DNA of 64,000 bases from the NCBI RefSeq assembly GCF_034933565.1, contig NZ_JAYFNG010000016.1, forward strand, positions 1-64,000. Direction: 5' to 3'. Made by a program: the position numbers and the translations under genes. A model generated the notes under the pieces. The model had not been told where the DNA came from, made no database searches, and was given only the letters and a program-made list of their open reading frames with translations. Below are positions 16,308-24,811 of this stretch, in pieces (position 1 is the stretch's first letter; every line of letters starts with the position of its first letter). This stretch comes from Raineyella sp034933565. Its GTDB lineage: Bacteria; Actinomycetota; Actinomycetes; Propionibacteriales; Propionibacteriaceae.

Positions 16308-17525
16308 TCAGCCCGCGGCCAGCGCGCTGAGGTCCACCGCCGGATCGGTGAGCCGCTCGGCCGGGACCGCCTGTCCGACGATCGTACGCAACGTGTCGTT
16401 GACGTCCCAGATGTTCACGTTCATCGCGGCGGTGACCACCCCGTCGCGCTGCCAGAACACGATGAACTCACCGGACTCGAGCGCCCCCCGCACCACCGGC
16501 TCGTCGGTGGCGAGGTTGTTGCCGACGTACTCCATCCCGAGGTCGAACTGGTCGGTGTAGAAGTACGGCTGCCAGTCGTACGCGCCGTCCAGGCCGAGGA
16601 TGGTCCGCGCCGCCAGGGCGCCCTGGCGCAGTGCGTTGTCCCAGTGCTCGCGCCGGAGCCGCTCGCCGAGCAGCGTGTTGTAGGCGTTCGCGATGTCACC
16701 GACCGCCAGGATCGCCGGATCGGCGGTGACCATCCGCTCGTCGGTGAGCACGCCGTTGTGCACCTCGAGGCCGGCCTGCTGGGCGAGGGCGACCCGGGGG
16801 ACCGCCCCGACCGCCACCAGGACGGCGTCGGTCGCGATGTCACCGTGGTCGGTGACGATGCCACCGGCGCAACCGTCGCGCTCGAGGATGCCCTTCGCCC
16901 CCACTCCCATCCGTAGGTCGATCCCGTTGCGGACGTGCAGGTCGGCGAAGTAGGCCCCGATCCGGGGCCCGAGAATGTTGTCGAGGGGCTGTTCGTTGGG
17001 GGCGACGACGGTGACGGTCATCCCCGCCTGCCGCGCCGCGGCGGCGACCTCCAGCCCGATCCACCCGGCACCGATGACGCCCAGATGGCCCCCGCCGGCG
17101 AACAGTTCCTTGAGGGCGTCGGACTCGCGCAGGTCGCGCAACGTCATCACCCCGGGCAGGTCGGCGCCGGGGAACGGGATCCGCCGCGAGTCCGCCCCGG
17201 TGGCCAGGACCAGCCGGTCATAGGCCAGCTCCTCGCCGTCGGCGAGCCGGAGCGTACGGGCGACGCGGTCGATCGACGCGGCGACCACGCCCAGCCGCAG
17301 CCCGACACCGTTCTCGGCGTACCAGCTCTCGTCGTGCAGCAGGATGCCGGCACGGTCCAGCCGGCCCTGCAGGTACTCCTTGGACAGTTTGGTGCGGTCG
17401 TAGGGGAGCTCGGGCTCCTGGCCCAGCATGGTGATCGGGCCGGTGAACCCCTCGGCCCGCAGCCCCTGCACCACGTGCGCCCCGGCCAGCCCTGCACCGA
17501 CCACGACGATCCGTTGCTCAGACAT
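16308..17525 (-). CDS. FAD-dependent ferredoxin/rubredoxin reductase (BphA4-like)
   Basis: 405 residues. The FAD-binding Rossmann motif VVVGAGLAGAHVVQGLR is at the N-terminus, a second dinucleotide motif LGVIGAGWIGLEVAAAAR near residue 148 binds NAD(P)H, and VTADPAILAVGDIANA is the second FAD contact. The C-terminal reductase domain ends with a W-x-x-D-V-N-D-type segment. Such enzymes transfer electrons from NAD(P)H to a ferredoxin or rubredoxin for an oxygenase. No oxygenase or ferredoxin gene is near, so the partner is unknown. GGGAG precedes the ATG. It is coupled to the acyltransferase-like gene downstream. Confidence 0.92.
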   Translation of the reverse strand: MSEQRIVVVGAGLAGAHVVQGLRAEGFTGPITMLGQEPELPYDRTKLSKEYLQGRLDRAGILLHDESWYAENGVGLRLGVVAASIDRVARTLRLADGEELAYDRLVLATGADSRRIPFPGADLPGVMTLRDLRESDALKELFAGGGHLGVIGAGWIGLEVAAAARQAGMTVTVVAPNEQPLDNILGPRIGAYFADLHVRNGIDLRMGVGAKGILERDGCAGGIVTDHGDIATDAVLVAVGAVPRVALAQQAGLEVHNGVLTDERMVTADPAILAVGDIANAYNTLLGERLRREHWDNALRQGALAARTILGLDGAYDWQPYFYTDQFDLGMEYVGNNLATDEPVVRGALESGEFIVFWQRDGVVTAAMNVNIWDVNDTLRTIVGQAVPAERLTDPAVDLSALAAG

Positions 17526-17739
17526 CTCTGCTCCCGCCTACCGGAGCCGGGGCCGAATCCCCGGCCGTGCCTTCATCGTAGGGCGGCACGGCCGCCCCCG
17601 ACAGGTGGTTGAGGCTGCAACCACGGCGTTGACACCGCCACGACGGGATGGGGCCGGGCGAGGGGGTGGCCCGGCGTAGGGTCCCAGAGACGTGAGGACA
17701 GCGGGACGTGGAGGACACCAGGAGGTGGCGGGGGAGCAG

Positions 17740-18609
17740 ATGGCCGGGCGGAGGGGACGGACGACGGTCGGGGCGGTCGCGATGATGACCGCCCTGCTGG
17801 TCGCGCTCGGCGGCTGCGCGGGTGCGAGCGGAGGCGGCCCCGTCGGGACCGATCCGATCGGGGCAGCCGGAACGCCTGCGGCCGGACGATCCGCCGGGGC
17901 CGCCACGACGGCCGTCCCGGCATCGTCGACGATCCCGTCCGTCCTCGGGTCTGCGGACGCCGCGTCCCCCGACACCAGATCCTCCGGCACCGGGTCCGCT
18001 GGTACTTCCCGCACCACGCCGAGCGGATCGGCGGCCACGGCGCTGGCCGGTCTGGCCGTGAGGGGCAGGGCGCCGCGGACCGGCTACCAGCGCTCGCTGT
18101 TCGGCGACGGCTGGGTCGACACCGACCACAACGGCTGCGACACCCGCAACGACATCCTGCGGCGCGATGCGACCGAGGTGACCGACAAGCCGGGCACCCG
18201 CGGGTGCGTCGTCGCCTCGGGCACCCTGCAGGACCGCTACTCGGGCACCGCGCTGCCGTTCGTCCGCGGTGACGGCGGAGTGCAGATCGACCACGTGGTC
18301 GCCCTGTCCGACGCCTGGCAGAAGGGTGCTCAGGGCTGGTCGACCGAGCAGCGGACGGCCTTCGCGAACGACCCGCTCAACCTGGTGGCCACCGGCTCGG
18401 CGGCCAACCAGCAGAAGGGCGACGGGGATGCCGCGACCTGGCTTCCGCCGTACCGGCCCGGCCGCTGTGCGTACGTGGCCCGCCAGATCGCGGTCAAGGC
18501 GACGTACGGGGCCTGGATCACCCCCGCCGAACACGACGCCATGGCCCGGGTGCTGGCGACCTGCCCCGGGGAGCCCCTGCCGTCCGGCACGGACCGTCCG
18601 CCGAGGTGA
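17740..18609 (+). CDS. Secreted lipoprotein with GmrSD-type HNH nuclease domain
   Basis: 289 residues. The N-terminus is basic, then hydrophobic, and ends in LLVALGGCAG, a good lipobox, followed by about 85 residues of Ala/Ser/Gly/Thr linker. The C-terminal domain (from YQRSLFGDGWVDTDHNGCDT) carries the HNH core: VQIDHVVALSDAW, NDPLNLVATGSAANQQKGDG and a final C-A-Y-V segment. This is the DUF1524/GmrSD C-terminal domain widely found as an exported nuclease in actinobacteria. Likely role: extracellular DNA degradation or nutrient scavenging. The ATG at 17740 with GGGGGAG is preferred; GTG codons at 17692 and 17725 would lengthen it. Confidence 0.85.
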   Translation: MAGRRGRTTVGAVAMMTALLVALGGCAGASGGGPVGTDPIGAAGTPAAGRSAGAATTAVPASSTIPSVLGSADAASPDTRSSGTGSAGTSRTTPSGSAATALAGLAVRGRAPRTGYQRSLFGDGWVDTDHNGCDTRNDILRRDATEVTDKPGTRGCVVASGTLQDRYSGTALPFVRGDGGVQIDHVVALSDAWQKGAQGWSTEQRTAFANDPLNLVATGSAANQQKGDGDAATWLPPYRPGRCAYVARQIAVKATYGAWITPAEHDAMARVLATCPGEPLPSGTDRPPR

Positions 18610-18700
18610 GCCCGGACCGGCTCCACGTCCGGGTTCCGCTGGGCCGTGCCTGCCTGTTGTCCTCGCCCCCTCCCCCCGGTGCCGCGTACGGCGGTATGAC

Positions 18701-18706
18701 TAGGAT
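18701..18706 (+). promoter_or_regulatory. -10 element TAGGAT for a probably leaderless transcript
   Basis: TAGGAT fits the actinobacterial T-A-n-n-n-T -10 hexamer. It ends six bases before the GTG at 18713, the distance expected to the transcription start, and no ribosome-binding site lies between. This supports leaderless translation of the molybdopterin-binding gene. Confidence 0.5.
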
Positions 18707-18712
18707 CGTGTC

Positions 18713-19435
18713 GTGTCCAACCCCACCGCAGCCGTCCTGGTGATCGGCGATGAGATCCTCTCCGGACGTACGCGCGACGAGAACATGTACCACCTCGCCG
18801 GCGTCCTGAGCGCCCGGGGGATCGACCTTCGAGAGGTGCGGGTCGTGCCCGACGACCACGCGGCGATCGTCGGGGCCGTGACGGCGCTGCGGGCGGCGTA
18901 CGACCACGTCTTCACCTCAGGGGGGATCGGCCCGACCCACGACGACATCACCGCGGACGCCATCGCCGCCGCGTTCGGTCGCTCGATCGTCATCGACCCC
19001 GAGGCGGAGCGGCGGATCCGGGGATTCTGCCAGGCCAGGGGGATCAACTACACGGCCGAGGAGCAGCGGATGGCCCGGATCCCGGCCGGCGCCACCCTGA
19101 TCGACAACGGCCTGTCCGGCGCGCCCGGCTTCACCGTGGACAACGTCCACGTGATGGCCGGCGTGCCGATCATCTTCCGGGCCATGGTCGCAGCGGTGCT
19201 GCCCGGCCTGGCGCAGGGCCGGCCGCTCACCGTCCGGGACTACCGGGTGCAGCGTCCCGAGAGCTCCATCGCCGGAGAACTGCGGATCCTGGCCGAGGAG
19301 TTCTCCGACGTGGCCATCGGTTCCTACCCGTCGATGCTCGAGGGGCGCTCCGGCACCACGATCGTCGTCCGGGGGGCGTCCCCGACCCGGGTCGGGGATG
19401 CGATCGCCGCCCTCGTCACCGCCTTCCCCGCCTGA
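18713..19435 (+). CDS. Molybdopterin-binding protein, CinA N-terminal (MoaB/MogA-like) domain
   Basis: 240 residues. VLVIGDEILSGRTRDENMYHLA at the start and DHVFTSGGIGPTHDDITADAIA near residue 64 are the two signature blocks of the MoCF-biosynthesis/CinA N-terminal domain. The C-terminal nicotinamide-nucleotide amidase domain of full-length CinA is absent, so this is a stand-alone version. Stand-alone members have been linked to pyrophosphatase-type activity on ADP-ribose or FAD; the exact role here is uncertain. The start is GTG, directly downstream of a -10 hexamer. The ThpR gene follows after 14 bases and may be cotranscribed. Confidence 0.88.
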   Translation: MSNPTAAVLVIGDEILSGRTRDENMYHLAGVLSARGIDLREVRVVPDDHAAIVGAVTALRAAYDHVFTSGGIGPTHDDITADAIAAAFGRSIVIDPEAERRIRGFCQARGINYTAEEQRMARIPAGATLIDNGLSGAPGFTVDNVHVMAGVPIIFRAMVAAVLPGLAQGRPLTVRDYRVQRPESSIAGELRILAEEFSDVAIGSYPSMLEGRSGTTIVVRGASPTRVGDAIAALVTAFPA

Positions 19436-19449
19436 CATCGGCCGGCGCC

Positions 19450-20124
19450 GTGAGCTCCACCCGGGACCGGCCGGCCGGTCGCCGGCTGTTCCTCGCCCTG
19501 GTGCCGGCCCCCGCCGCGACCGAGGTGCTCGCCCGTTGGCTGTCGATCCCGGCGAACGGTCCGCTGCCGACCGGGTGGCGGACGACCGAGCCGGACACCT
19601 GGCACGTCACCCTGGTCTTCATGGCCGCCGTGCCCGATGCCGTCCGGCCCCGCCTGCTCAGCGGATTCGGCGAGGTGGCGCAGCGCGCGCTGCCGCTGCC
19701 GTTGACCTGGGGACATCCCGGTGCCTTCCCACGCCCGGCCGCCGCCCGGGTCGCCTGGATCGGGCTCGAGGATCGTGGCGACCCCGACACCGGCCCCTCG
19801 GGCGCGCTCACCACGGTCGGTGCGCTCGCCAGGGCCTGCCGCCGGGCCGCCGAGCGGGTCGGCGCCGGACCGGACCGGACCGGCTTCCGGGCCCACCTCA
19901 CCCTCGGCCGCAGCAACCGGCCCCGCGATCTCTCCGAGCATCTGGCCCTGCCCGGTGCGCCCTCCGGGCCGGCCTGGGTGGCCGACCGGATGGTCCTGGT
20001 GGAATCCCGACCGGGAGCGGGCGAGCGCGGCCGGCCTCGCTATGTGGAACGCGCCGACTGGCACCTCGGACGTCCTGCCGAGGACAGCGCCGCCGCGTGC
20101 TGCGGCCCCGACGTCGCCCCGTGA
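19450..20124 (+). CDS. thpR: RNA 2',3'-cyclic phosphodiesterase (ThpR)
   Basis: 224 residues with the two H-x-T-x motifs of the ThpR/LigT family, WHVTLVFM near residue 52 and AHLTLGRS near residue 150. RLFLALVP at the N-terminus is the usual first strand. These enzymes hydrolyse 2',3'-cyclic phosphate ends of RNA and can ligate in reverse. The protein is longer than typical (about 180) through an Ala/Arg-rich linker and a C-terminal tail. The GTG at 19450 starts 14 bases after the preceding gene. Cytoplasmic. Confidence 0.88.
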   Translation: MSSTRDRPAGRRLFLALVPAPAATEVLARWLSIPANGPLPTGWRTTEPDTWHVTLVFMAAVPDAVRPRLLSGFGEVAQRALPLPLTWGHPGAFPRPAAARVAWIGLEDRGDPDTGPSGALTTVGALARACRRAAERVGAGPDRTGFRAHLTLGRSNRPRDLSEHLALPGAPSGPAWVADRMVLVESRPGAGERGRPRYVERADWHLGRPAEDSAAACCGPDVAP

Positions 20125-20231
20125 CGGCGGGGGATCCGTCCCTGTTGGTCAGCGTCGGCGCGCCCCGGAGCCGGCAGGTGACTGAGGTCACCCTTCCCTG
20201 TGCGGCCCTGGGCCGGATCTAGGCTGCTGAC

Positions 20232-20750
20232 ATGTTTGACGTGATCTTCGGGCTCCCCGTCCACATCCTCGTGCTCCATGCCTATGTGGTGCTCGGGCCA
20301 CTCGCAGCTCTCGTCGCAATCGCCCACGCCGTACGCCCCGGCTGGCGTCGGGTGCTGACATGGCCGCTCGTCGGGCTCGCCGTGGTGACCGGAGTCAGTG
20401 CCCTCGTCACCAAGGAGAGCGGGGAGAAGCTCGCGGGCAGGCTCCTCCCGGACCAGGCCACCACCAGCACCGACCCGCAGGTCCAGATGATCGTGCAGCA
20501 CGCCGAGATCGGTGGCGTGACCGGTGTGATCGGGGTCCTCTTCATGGTCGTGGTCCTGGTGGCGGTGCTGTGGGCCATGCGGCCCCGCACCGGTGAGCAG
20601 TCCGGTGGTGCCCGATCAGTGGTGGCGGCCGTGCTCGTCATCGTCGCCTCGCTCGGCATGCTGGGCTCGGTCGTGTACGCCGGGCACACCGGGGCCACCG
20701 CGGCCTGGCAGGCCCGGATCGCGGCCACCACACCCGGTGCCGACAACTGA
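20232..20750 (+). CDS. DUF2231-like integral membrane protein
   Basis: 172 residues with four hydrophobic segments around residues 12-30, 42-60, 96-118 and 133-150. The opening GLPVHILVLHAYVVLGPLAA, with P-x-H near the first helix, and a later HAEIGG segment resemble the DUF2231 family of actinobacterial and proteobacterial membrane proteins. Two conserved histidines of that family could bind heme, but this is not shown here. No partner gene is adjacent. It is followed by a hairpin that probably ends its transcript. Confidence 0.7.
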   Translation: MFDVIFGLPVHILVLHAYVVLGPLAALVAIAHAVRPGWRRVLTWPLVGLAVVTGVSALVTKESGEKLAGRLLPDQATTSTDPQVQMIVQHAEIGGVTGVIGVLFMVVVLVAVLWAMRPRTGEQSGGARSVVAAVLVIVASLGMLGSVVYAGHTGATAAWQARIAATTPGADN

Positions 20751-20769
20751 CGCCTCCAGCGCCCTCCGA

Positions 20770-20808
20770 CGGCCCTTCCGGGCAGCAGTTCGCTGTCCGG
20801 AAGGGCCG
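20770..20808 (+). terminator. Hairpin terminator after the DUF2231 gene
   Basis: A perfect 12-bp inverted repeat, CGGCCCTTCCGG at 20770-20781 and its complement at 20797-20808, with a 15-base loop. Two T residues follow but no real U-tract. It lies 19 bases after the stop codon. Confidence 0.55.
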
Positions 20809-20900
20809 TTCTCGGAATACCTCCCGAAGGCATTCCTCTCTCAACCTGAGCTTCAGGCTCATACTTGCCGCCGACGGATGAACACTCCGATGGTGGCTGG

Positions 20901-22571
20901 GTGGCACGAACACTACGAGTAATCCTGACCGCCGCGGCGTCGGTTCTTCTCGTGTTCGGTGGAGCGATCTTCTCCCCGTACGCAAGGGCCGTCGCTCCAT
21001 CCACGTACATCAAGCAGACAGTCGACGCGGCCCAGGGCGTCCAGCGCGAATTCAAGGTTCCCGCCTCGGTCGCCATCGCCCAGTCGATCCTCGAGTCGGG
21101 CTGGGGAGATTCCTCCCTGGCCAAGACCTACCACAACTATTTCGGCATCAAATGCACCTCGCAGAAGAGTCCCTTCCAGCAGGGCTGCGTATCGCTGCAG
21201 ACGAAGGAATACAGCGCCTCGGGAACATCGTCGACGATCGTCGACGGATTCCGGACCTATGCGACGACAGCCGATTCCTTCGCCGATTACGGCCGGTTGC
21301 TGAGTTCGCTGAGCCGATACCGGGCCGCCTTCGACCACACCGATGACCCGGACCGATTCATCCGCGACATCGCCGCCGGCGGCTATGCCACCGACCCGCA
21401 GTACGCGGACTCCGTGATCCGGATCATGAAGCAGTACGACCTCTACCAGTACGACAAGCTCCCGGCAGCAGCCCCGACCGCGGACGCCGTCGCTGACCGG
21501 ACGACCGACCCGACGCCCGCCGCCGAGCCGAGCGAGGCGCCGACGGTGAAGCCGAGCGACGCACCGAGCACGGCGCCCAGTGCGAAGCCGAGCGACACGG
21601 TGACCATCAAGCCGAGCGTGACGGCCACCGCCTCGCCCTCCGCGACGGCCACTGCTTCCGCACCCGGCGCTGTGACGACGACCCCGGCCCCGGCGACCTC
21701 CGCCCAGCCGTCCGTCCCGGTGACCTCGGCCAAGCCGTCCGCCCCGGCACCCTCCGCGTCGGCCGGCCCGTCAGCGCCGGCGAGCAGCACCTCGACGGAC
21801 AAGCCCGCGGGTGTGACCGGCGTCATCTGGGTGATCAACCCACAGACCGGCCGGGTGTATTTCAGCGGCACGGTCACCGATGCCAACGGCAAGCCGCTCG
21901 CCAACACCGCCTTCCAGGTGGTGGACACCACCGGGGCGAGCCTCGGGACGGTGACGACCGACGCCCAGGGCCACCTGAACGCAGGCCTCGACCTGCCCTC
22001 CGGCTGGAGCAAGGTGCCCAACTACGAGGTGCTCATCCGCTTCCCGGGCAGCGGGGACACCCGCTACACCGAGGGGTCGACCACCATCCCCGCCGGTGCG
22101 ACCACGCCGGCGAGCGGCACCCTGACCGGTGGCGACCCGAACGTCGCCTCGGCCAAGGACACCGGCCTCGATCGTGACGACAAGCTGCCCGGAGCCGGTG
22201 CATCCGCGAGCGCGACTGCGACCGCTTCCTCCGCGACGCCGACCCCGTCCGCTTCCTCGGCGACACCGACGACCACCCCGGTGTGGCCGGCCGGCCTGGC
22301 CACCAGCGGATCGCCGTCGGCGTCCGCAGCTCCCGTCGTCGGGGCCCCCCGATCGGCCGCCCCGTCGGCCCCCGCCGCTGCACGGACCGCCGGGGAGCAC
22401 ACCGGTCACCCGGGCAACGCTGTGGACAACGCCGCGACCGCACTGGCCGCGCGACTGCCGCGGACCGGTGGACCGGCCGCGATCATCGGGCTGCTGGGCC
22501 TTGGCATCCTGGCCGCCGGAGCGACCCTGATCACCACCTCACGGGTCCGCGCCCCCGGTCGGGAGGACTGA
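20901..22571 (+). CDS. LPXTG-anchored glucosaminidase (peptidoglycan hydrolase)
   Basis: 556 residues. A signal peptide (residues 1-32, ending ARAVA) leads into a mannosyl-glycoprotein endo-beta-N-acetylglucosaminidase domain (about 35-185) with VPASVAIAQSILESGWGDS, whose glutamate is catalytic in the family, and YHNYFGIKC. Then come a Pro/Ser/Thr/Ala linker with repeated K-P-S-D units, an Ig-like domain (about 315-400), a second low-complexity linker and a C-terminal sorting signal: LPRTG at 519-523, a hydrophobic helix and a charged tail. Sortase should attach it to the wall. GTG at 20901 gives the best signal peptide; an in-frame TTG at 20865 adds 12 residues. No sortase gene is in the window. 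Confidence 0.85.
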   Translation: MARTLRVILTAAASVLLVFGGAIFSPYARAVAPSTYIKQTVDAAQGVQREFKVPASVAIAQSILESGWGDSSLAKTYHNYFGIKCTSQKSPFQQGCVSLQTKEYSASGTSSTIVDGFRTYATTADSFADYGRLLSSLSRYRAAFDHTDDPDRFIRDIAAGGYATDPQYADSVIRIMKQYDLYQYDKLPAAAPTADAVADRTTDPTPAAEPSEAPTVKPSDAPSTAPSAKPSDTVTIKPSVTATASPSATATASAPGAVTTTPAPATSAQPSVPVTSAKPSAPAPSASAGPSAPASSTSTDKPAGVTGVIWVINPQTGRVYFSGTVTDANGKPLANTAFQVVDTTGASLGTVTTDAQGHLNAGLDLPSGWSKVPNYEVLIRFPGSGDTRYTEGSTTIPAGATTPASGTLTGGDPNVASAKDTGLDRDDKLPGAGASASATATASSATPTPSASSATPTTTPVWPAGLATSGSPSASAAPVVGAPRSAAPSAPAAARTAGEHTGHPGNAVDNAATALAARLPRTGGPAAIIGLLGLGILAAGATLITTSRVRAPGRED

Positions 22572-22599
22572 ACCCCGCCCGGTGGCCGACAGGGCCCCG

Positions 22600-22653
22600 G
22601 ACGGCATGGCAGGAGGGGCGGACCTGGCGGTCCGCCCCTCCTGCCATGCCGTC
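22600..22653. terminator. Perfect 25-bp hairpin between convergent genes
   Basis: Arms at 22600-22624 and 22629-22653 are perfectly complementary over 25 bases, with a four-base loop (TGGC). No T-tract follows on either strand. It lies between the glucosaminidase gene and the acyl-CoA synthetase gene, which converge here, so it most likely terminates both. A second, weaker hairpin (8-bp arms) is at 22741-22769. Confidence 0.75.
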
Positions 22654-22823
22654 GAGACTGTGTGCGCGTGCTGTCCGGCTCAGGCGTCGAGCTTCATGTG
22701 CGGTCCGGCTGTGCGATCGTGCTGTCCTGTTGCCGTACGCTCCGTCCCGTTGCCGGGCGCCGGGACGGAACTGATGTCGCACGTCGGGCGCGGCCGGGGG
22801 CCCGCCGCCGGGCGCGCGGACGG

Positions 22824-24539
22824 TCAGTGCCGGGTGCGCAGCTCCGGGAAGTCCTCGTAGCGGTACTCGGTGCGACCCGCCGCCTCCGGGTGGCCGGAGC
22901 CGCGATGGGCGGCCAGCTCACGACCACGCAGTGCGACCCGGCGGATCTTGCCGGAGATCGTCTTCGGCAGCTCGTCGAACTCCAGGCGCCGCACCCGCAG
23001 GTAGGGGGCGAGGTGGTCCTTGGCGTACGACAGGATCGACAGCGCCGTCTCCCGGGTGTGCTCGAAGCCCGGTGCCAGGCTGATGTACGCCTTCGGCACC
23101 GCCAGCCGGGTGGGATCGGGCGCCGGTACGACAGCCGCCTCCGCGACGGCCGGGTGCTCCATCAGCACACTCTCCAGCTCGAAGGGGGACACCTTGTAGT
23201 CGGAGGCCTTGAACACGTCGTCGGTACGGCCGACGTAGGTGATGTAGCCCTCCTTGTCCCGGGTCACGAGGTCACCGGTGTGGTAGTAGCCGCCGTGCTC
23301 GACCTGCTGGGTGAGCTCGGGCATCCCGACATAGCCGTACATCAGGTTGAGCGGGCGCGGGTCCAGCCGCAGGCAGATCTCCCCGATGTCGGAGGGCTCG
23401 CCGGTCTCCGGATCGACGATCTCGATCGGCACGCCGGGCAGCGGCTTGCCCATCGAGCCGGGCTTCACCGGTTCGCCGGGGACGTTGCCGATCTGCGCGG
23501 TGGTCTCGGTCTGCCCGTACCCGTCACGGATCGTCAGGCCCCACCGGTCCTGCACGGTCTTGATCACCTCGGGATTGAGCGGTTCGCCGGCCCCGACCAC
23601 CTCGCGCAGCGACGCGGGCTTCTCACCCAGGTCAGCCTGGATCATCATCCGCCACACGGTCGGCGGGGCGCAGAACGTGGCGACGTCGACCCGGCGCATG
23701 TTCTCCAGCAGCTGGTGGGCGTCGAAGCGGTGGTAGTTGAAGACGAAGATCGTCGCCTCGGCGATCCACGGCGCGAAGAAGCTGCTCCAGGCATGCTTGC
23801 CCCAGCCGGGCGAGCTGATGTTGAGGTGGACATCGCCGGGACGCACACCGATGAAATAGGTGGTCGACAGGTGGCCCACCGGGTAGGACAGCTGGGTGTG
23901 CCCGACCAGCTTCGGCGCCTTGGTGGTGCCCGAGGTGAAGTACTCCAGTACCGGATCGTCGGCGTCGGTGACGACGGGCTGCGGCCGGGAGGGATGGGCG
24001 TACGAGTCGGCGAAGGAGATCCAGCCGTCATGGGCGGCGGCGGTGGTGATCCGGACGTAGTCGCCCGGCACAGTGTCGAACTTGGCGGTGTCCGGCGCGT
24101 TGGCGATGACGGCACGGACGTCGGCCCGGGCGATCCGGTCGGCCAGATCCTCGCTGGTGACGGCCTCGGCGGTCGGCAGGACGACCGCGCCGATCTTCAT
24201 CACCGCGAGCATCGCCTCCCACAGCTCGATCTGGTTGCCCAGCATCAGCATCACGGCGTCGCCCTTGCCGATGCCGCGCTCGCGCAGCCAGCCCGCCACC
24301 GAGTCCGACCGGCGGACGATGTCGTCATAGGTCCAGGTGGCCTCGCTGCCGTCCAGCTGGCAGATCCACAGGGCGATCCGGTCGTTGCCACGGCCGATCG
24401 CGTCGAACCAGTCGATCGCCCAGTTGAACGGGCCCGAGATGTCGGGCCAGGCGAAGGCGGCACTGGCTTCGTCGACACGACCGCGGTAGGACAGCAACAG
24501 GTCTCGGGCGGCACGGATCTGCTCGGTTGCTCGGCTCAA
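22824..24539 (-). CDS. Acyl-CoA synthetase (AMP-forming, acetate/medium-chain type)
   Basis: 571 residues with the complete set of adenylate-forming motifs: the P-loop YFTSGTTKAPKLV, GYGQTETT, YYHTGDLVTRDKEGYITYVG and LPKTISGKIRR with the catalytic lysine near the C-terminus. The N-terminal FNWAIDWFDAIG resembles the acetyl-/propionyl-CoA and medium-chain synthetase group, which activates fatty acids to CoA esters. The start is probably TTG at 24539, preceded by AGAGG; no ATG or GTG in frame gives a better start. Upstream are three 15-bp-spaced repeats that may bind a regulator. Confidence 0.9.
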   Translation of the reverse strand: MSRATEQIRAARDLLLSYRGRVDEASAAFAWPDISGPFNWAIDWFDAIGRGNDRIALWICQLDGSEATWTYDDIVRRSDSVAGWLRERGIGKGDAVMLMLGNQIELWEAMLAVMKIGAVVLPTAEAVTSEDLADRIARADVRAVIANAPDTAKFDTVPGDYVRITTAAAHDGWISFADSYAHPSRPQPVVTDADDPVLEYFTSGTTKAPKLVGHTQLSYPVGHLSTTYFIGVRPGDVHLNISSPGWGKHAWSSFFAPWIAEATIFVFNYHRFDAHQLLENMRRVDVATFCAPPTVWRMMIQADLGEKPASLREVVGAGEPLNPEVIKTVQDRWGLTIRDGYGQTETTAQIGNVPGEPVKPGSMGKPLPGVPIEIVDPETGEPSDIGEICLRLDPRPLNLMYGYVGMPELTQQVEHGGYYHTGDLVTRDKEGYITYVGRTDDVFKASDYKVSPFELESVLMEHPAVAEAAVVPAPDPTRLAVPKAYISLAPGFEHTRETALSILSYAKDHLAPYLRVRRLEFDELPKTISGKIRRVALRGRELAAHRGSGHPEAAGRTEYRYEDFPELRTRH

Positions 24540-24566
24540 GGGGCACCTCTGATCTCGGGTGGCAGT

Positions 24567-24606
24567 GTCGGTTACGCTCGCGTCGGTTACGTCAGCGTAG
24601 GTAACG
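24567..24606 (-). promoter_or_regulatory. Three 15-bp iterons upstream of the acyl-CoA synthetase
   Basis: Three copies of a 10-base box lie exactly 15 bases apart: GTCGGTTACG at 24567-24576 and 24582-24591, and GTAGGTAACG at 24597-24606. They end 28 bases upstream of the TTG start. Helically unphased direct repeats of this kind usually bind a transcription factor in tandem. The identity of that factor is unknown. Confidence 0.5.
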
Positions 24607-24811
24607 ATACGCGGACGTGACTGTGTGTTCGCCGTGAAGGCCCCACAAGGGTGTCGTACGCCCGTTGTGCGATCCCGACAGCGCCGGTGGACGGGGCCCG
24701 GCGGGCGTGCCGACAACCGGGCGGGGAACGGGCCGGACGCGACCCCTCGGTGCCCGGTTTCCCTGTCGGGGCCTCGGTCCGATGTGGGCGCCTCGGTCGA
24801 CGCCCCCGGCC

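Noticed and set aside
24540..24811. Coding region or tRNA between the acyl-CoA synthetase and AbrB genes
   Set aside because: No cloverleaf or T-loop sequence was found, and no frame with a start signal. Only the iterons and repeated C-C-T-C-G-G-T motifs are visible.
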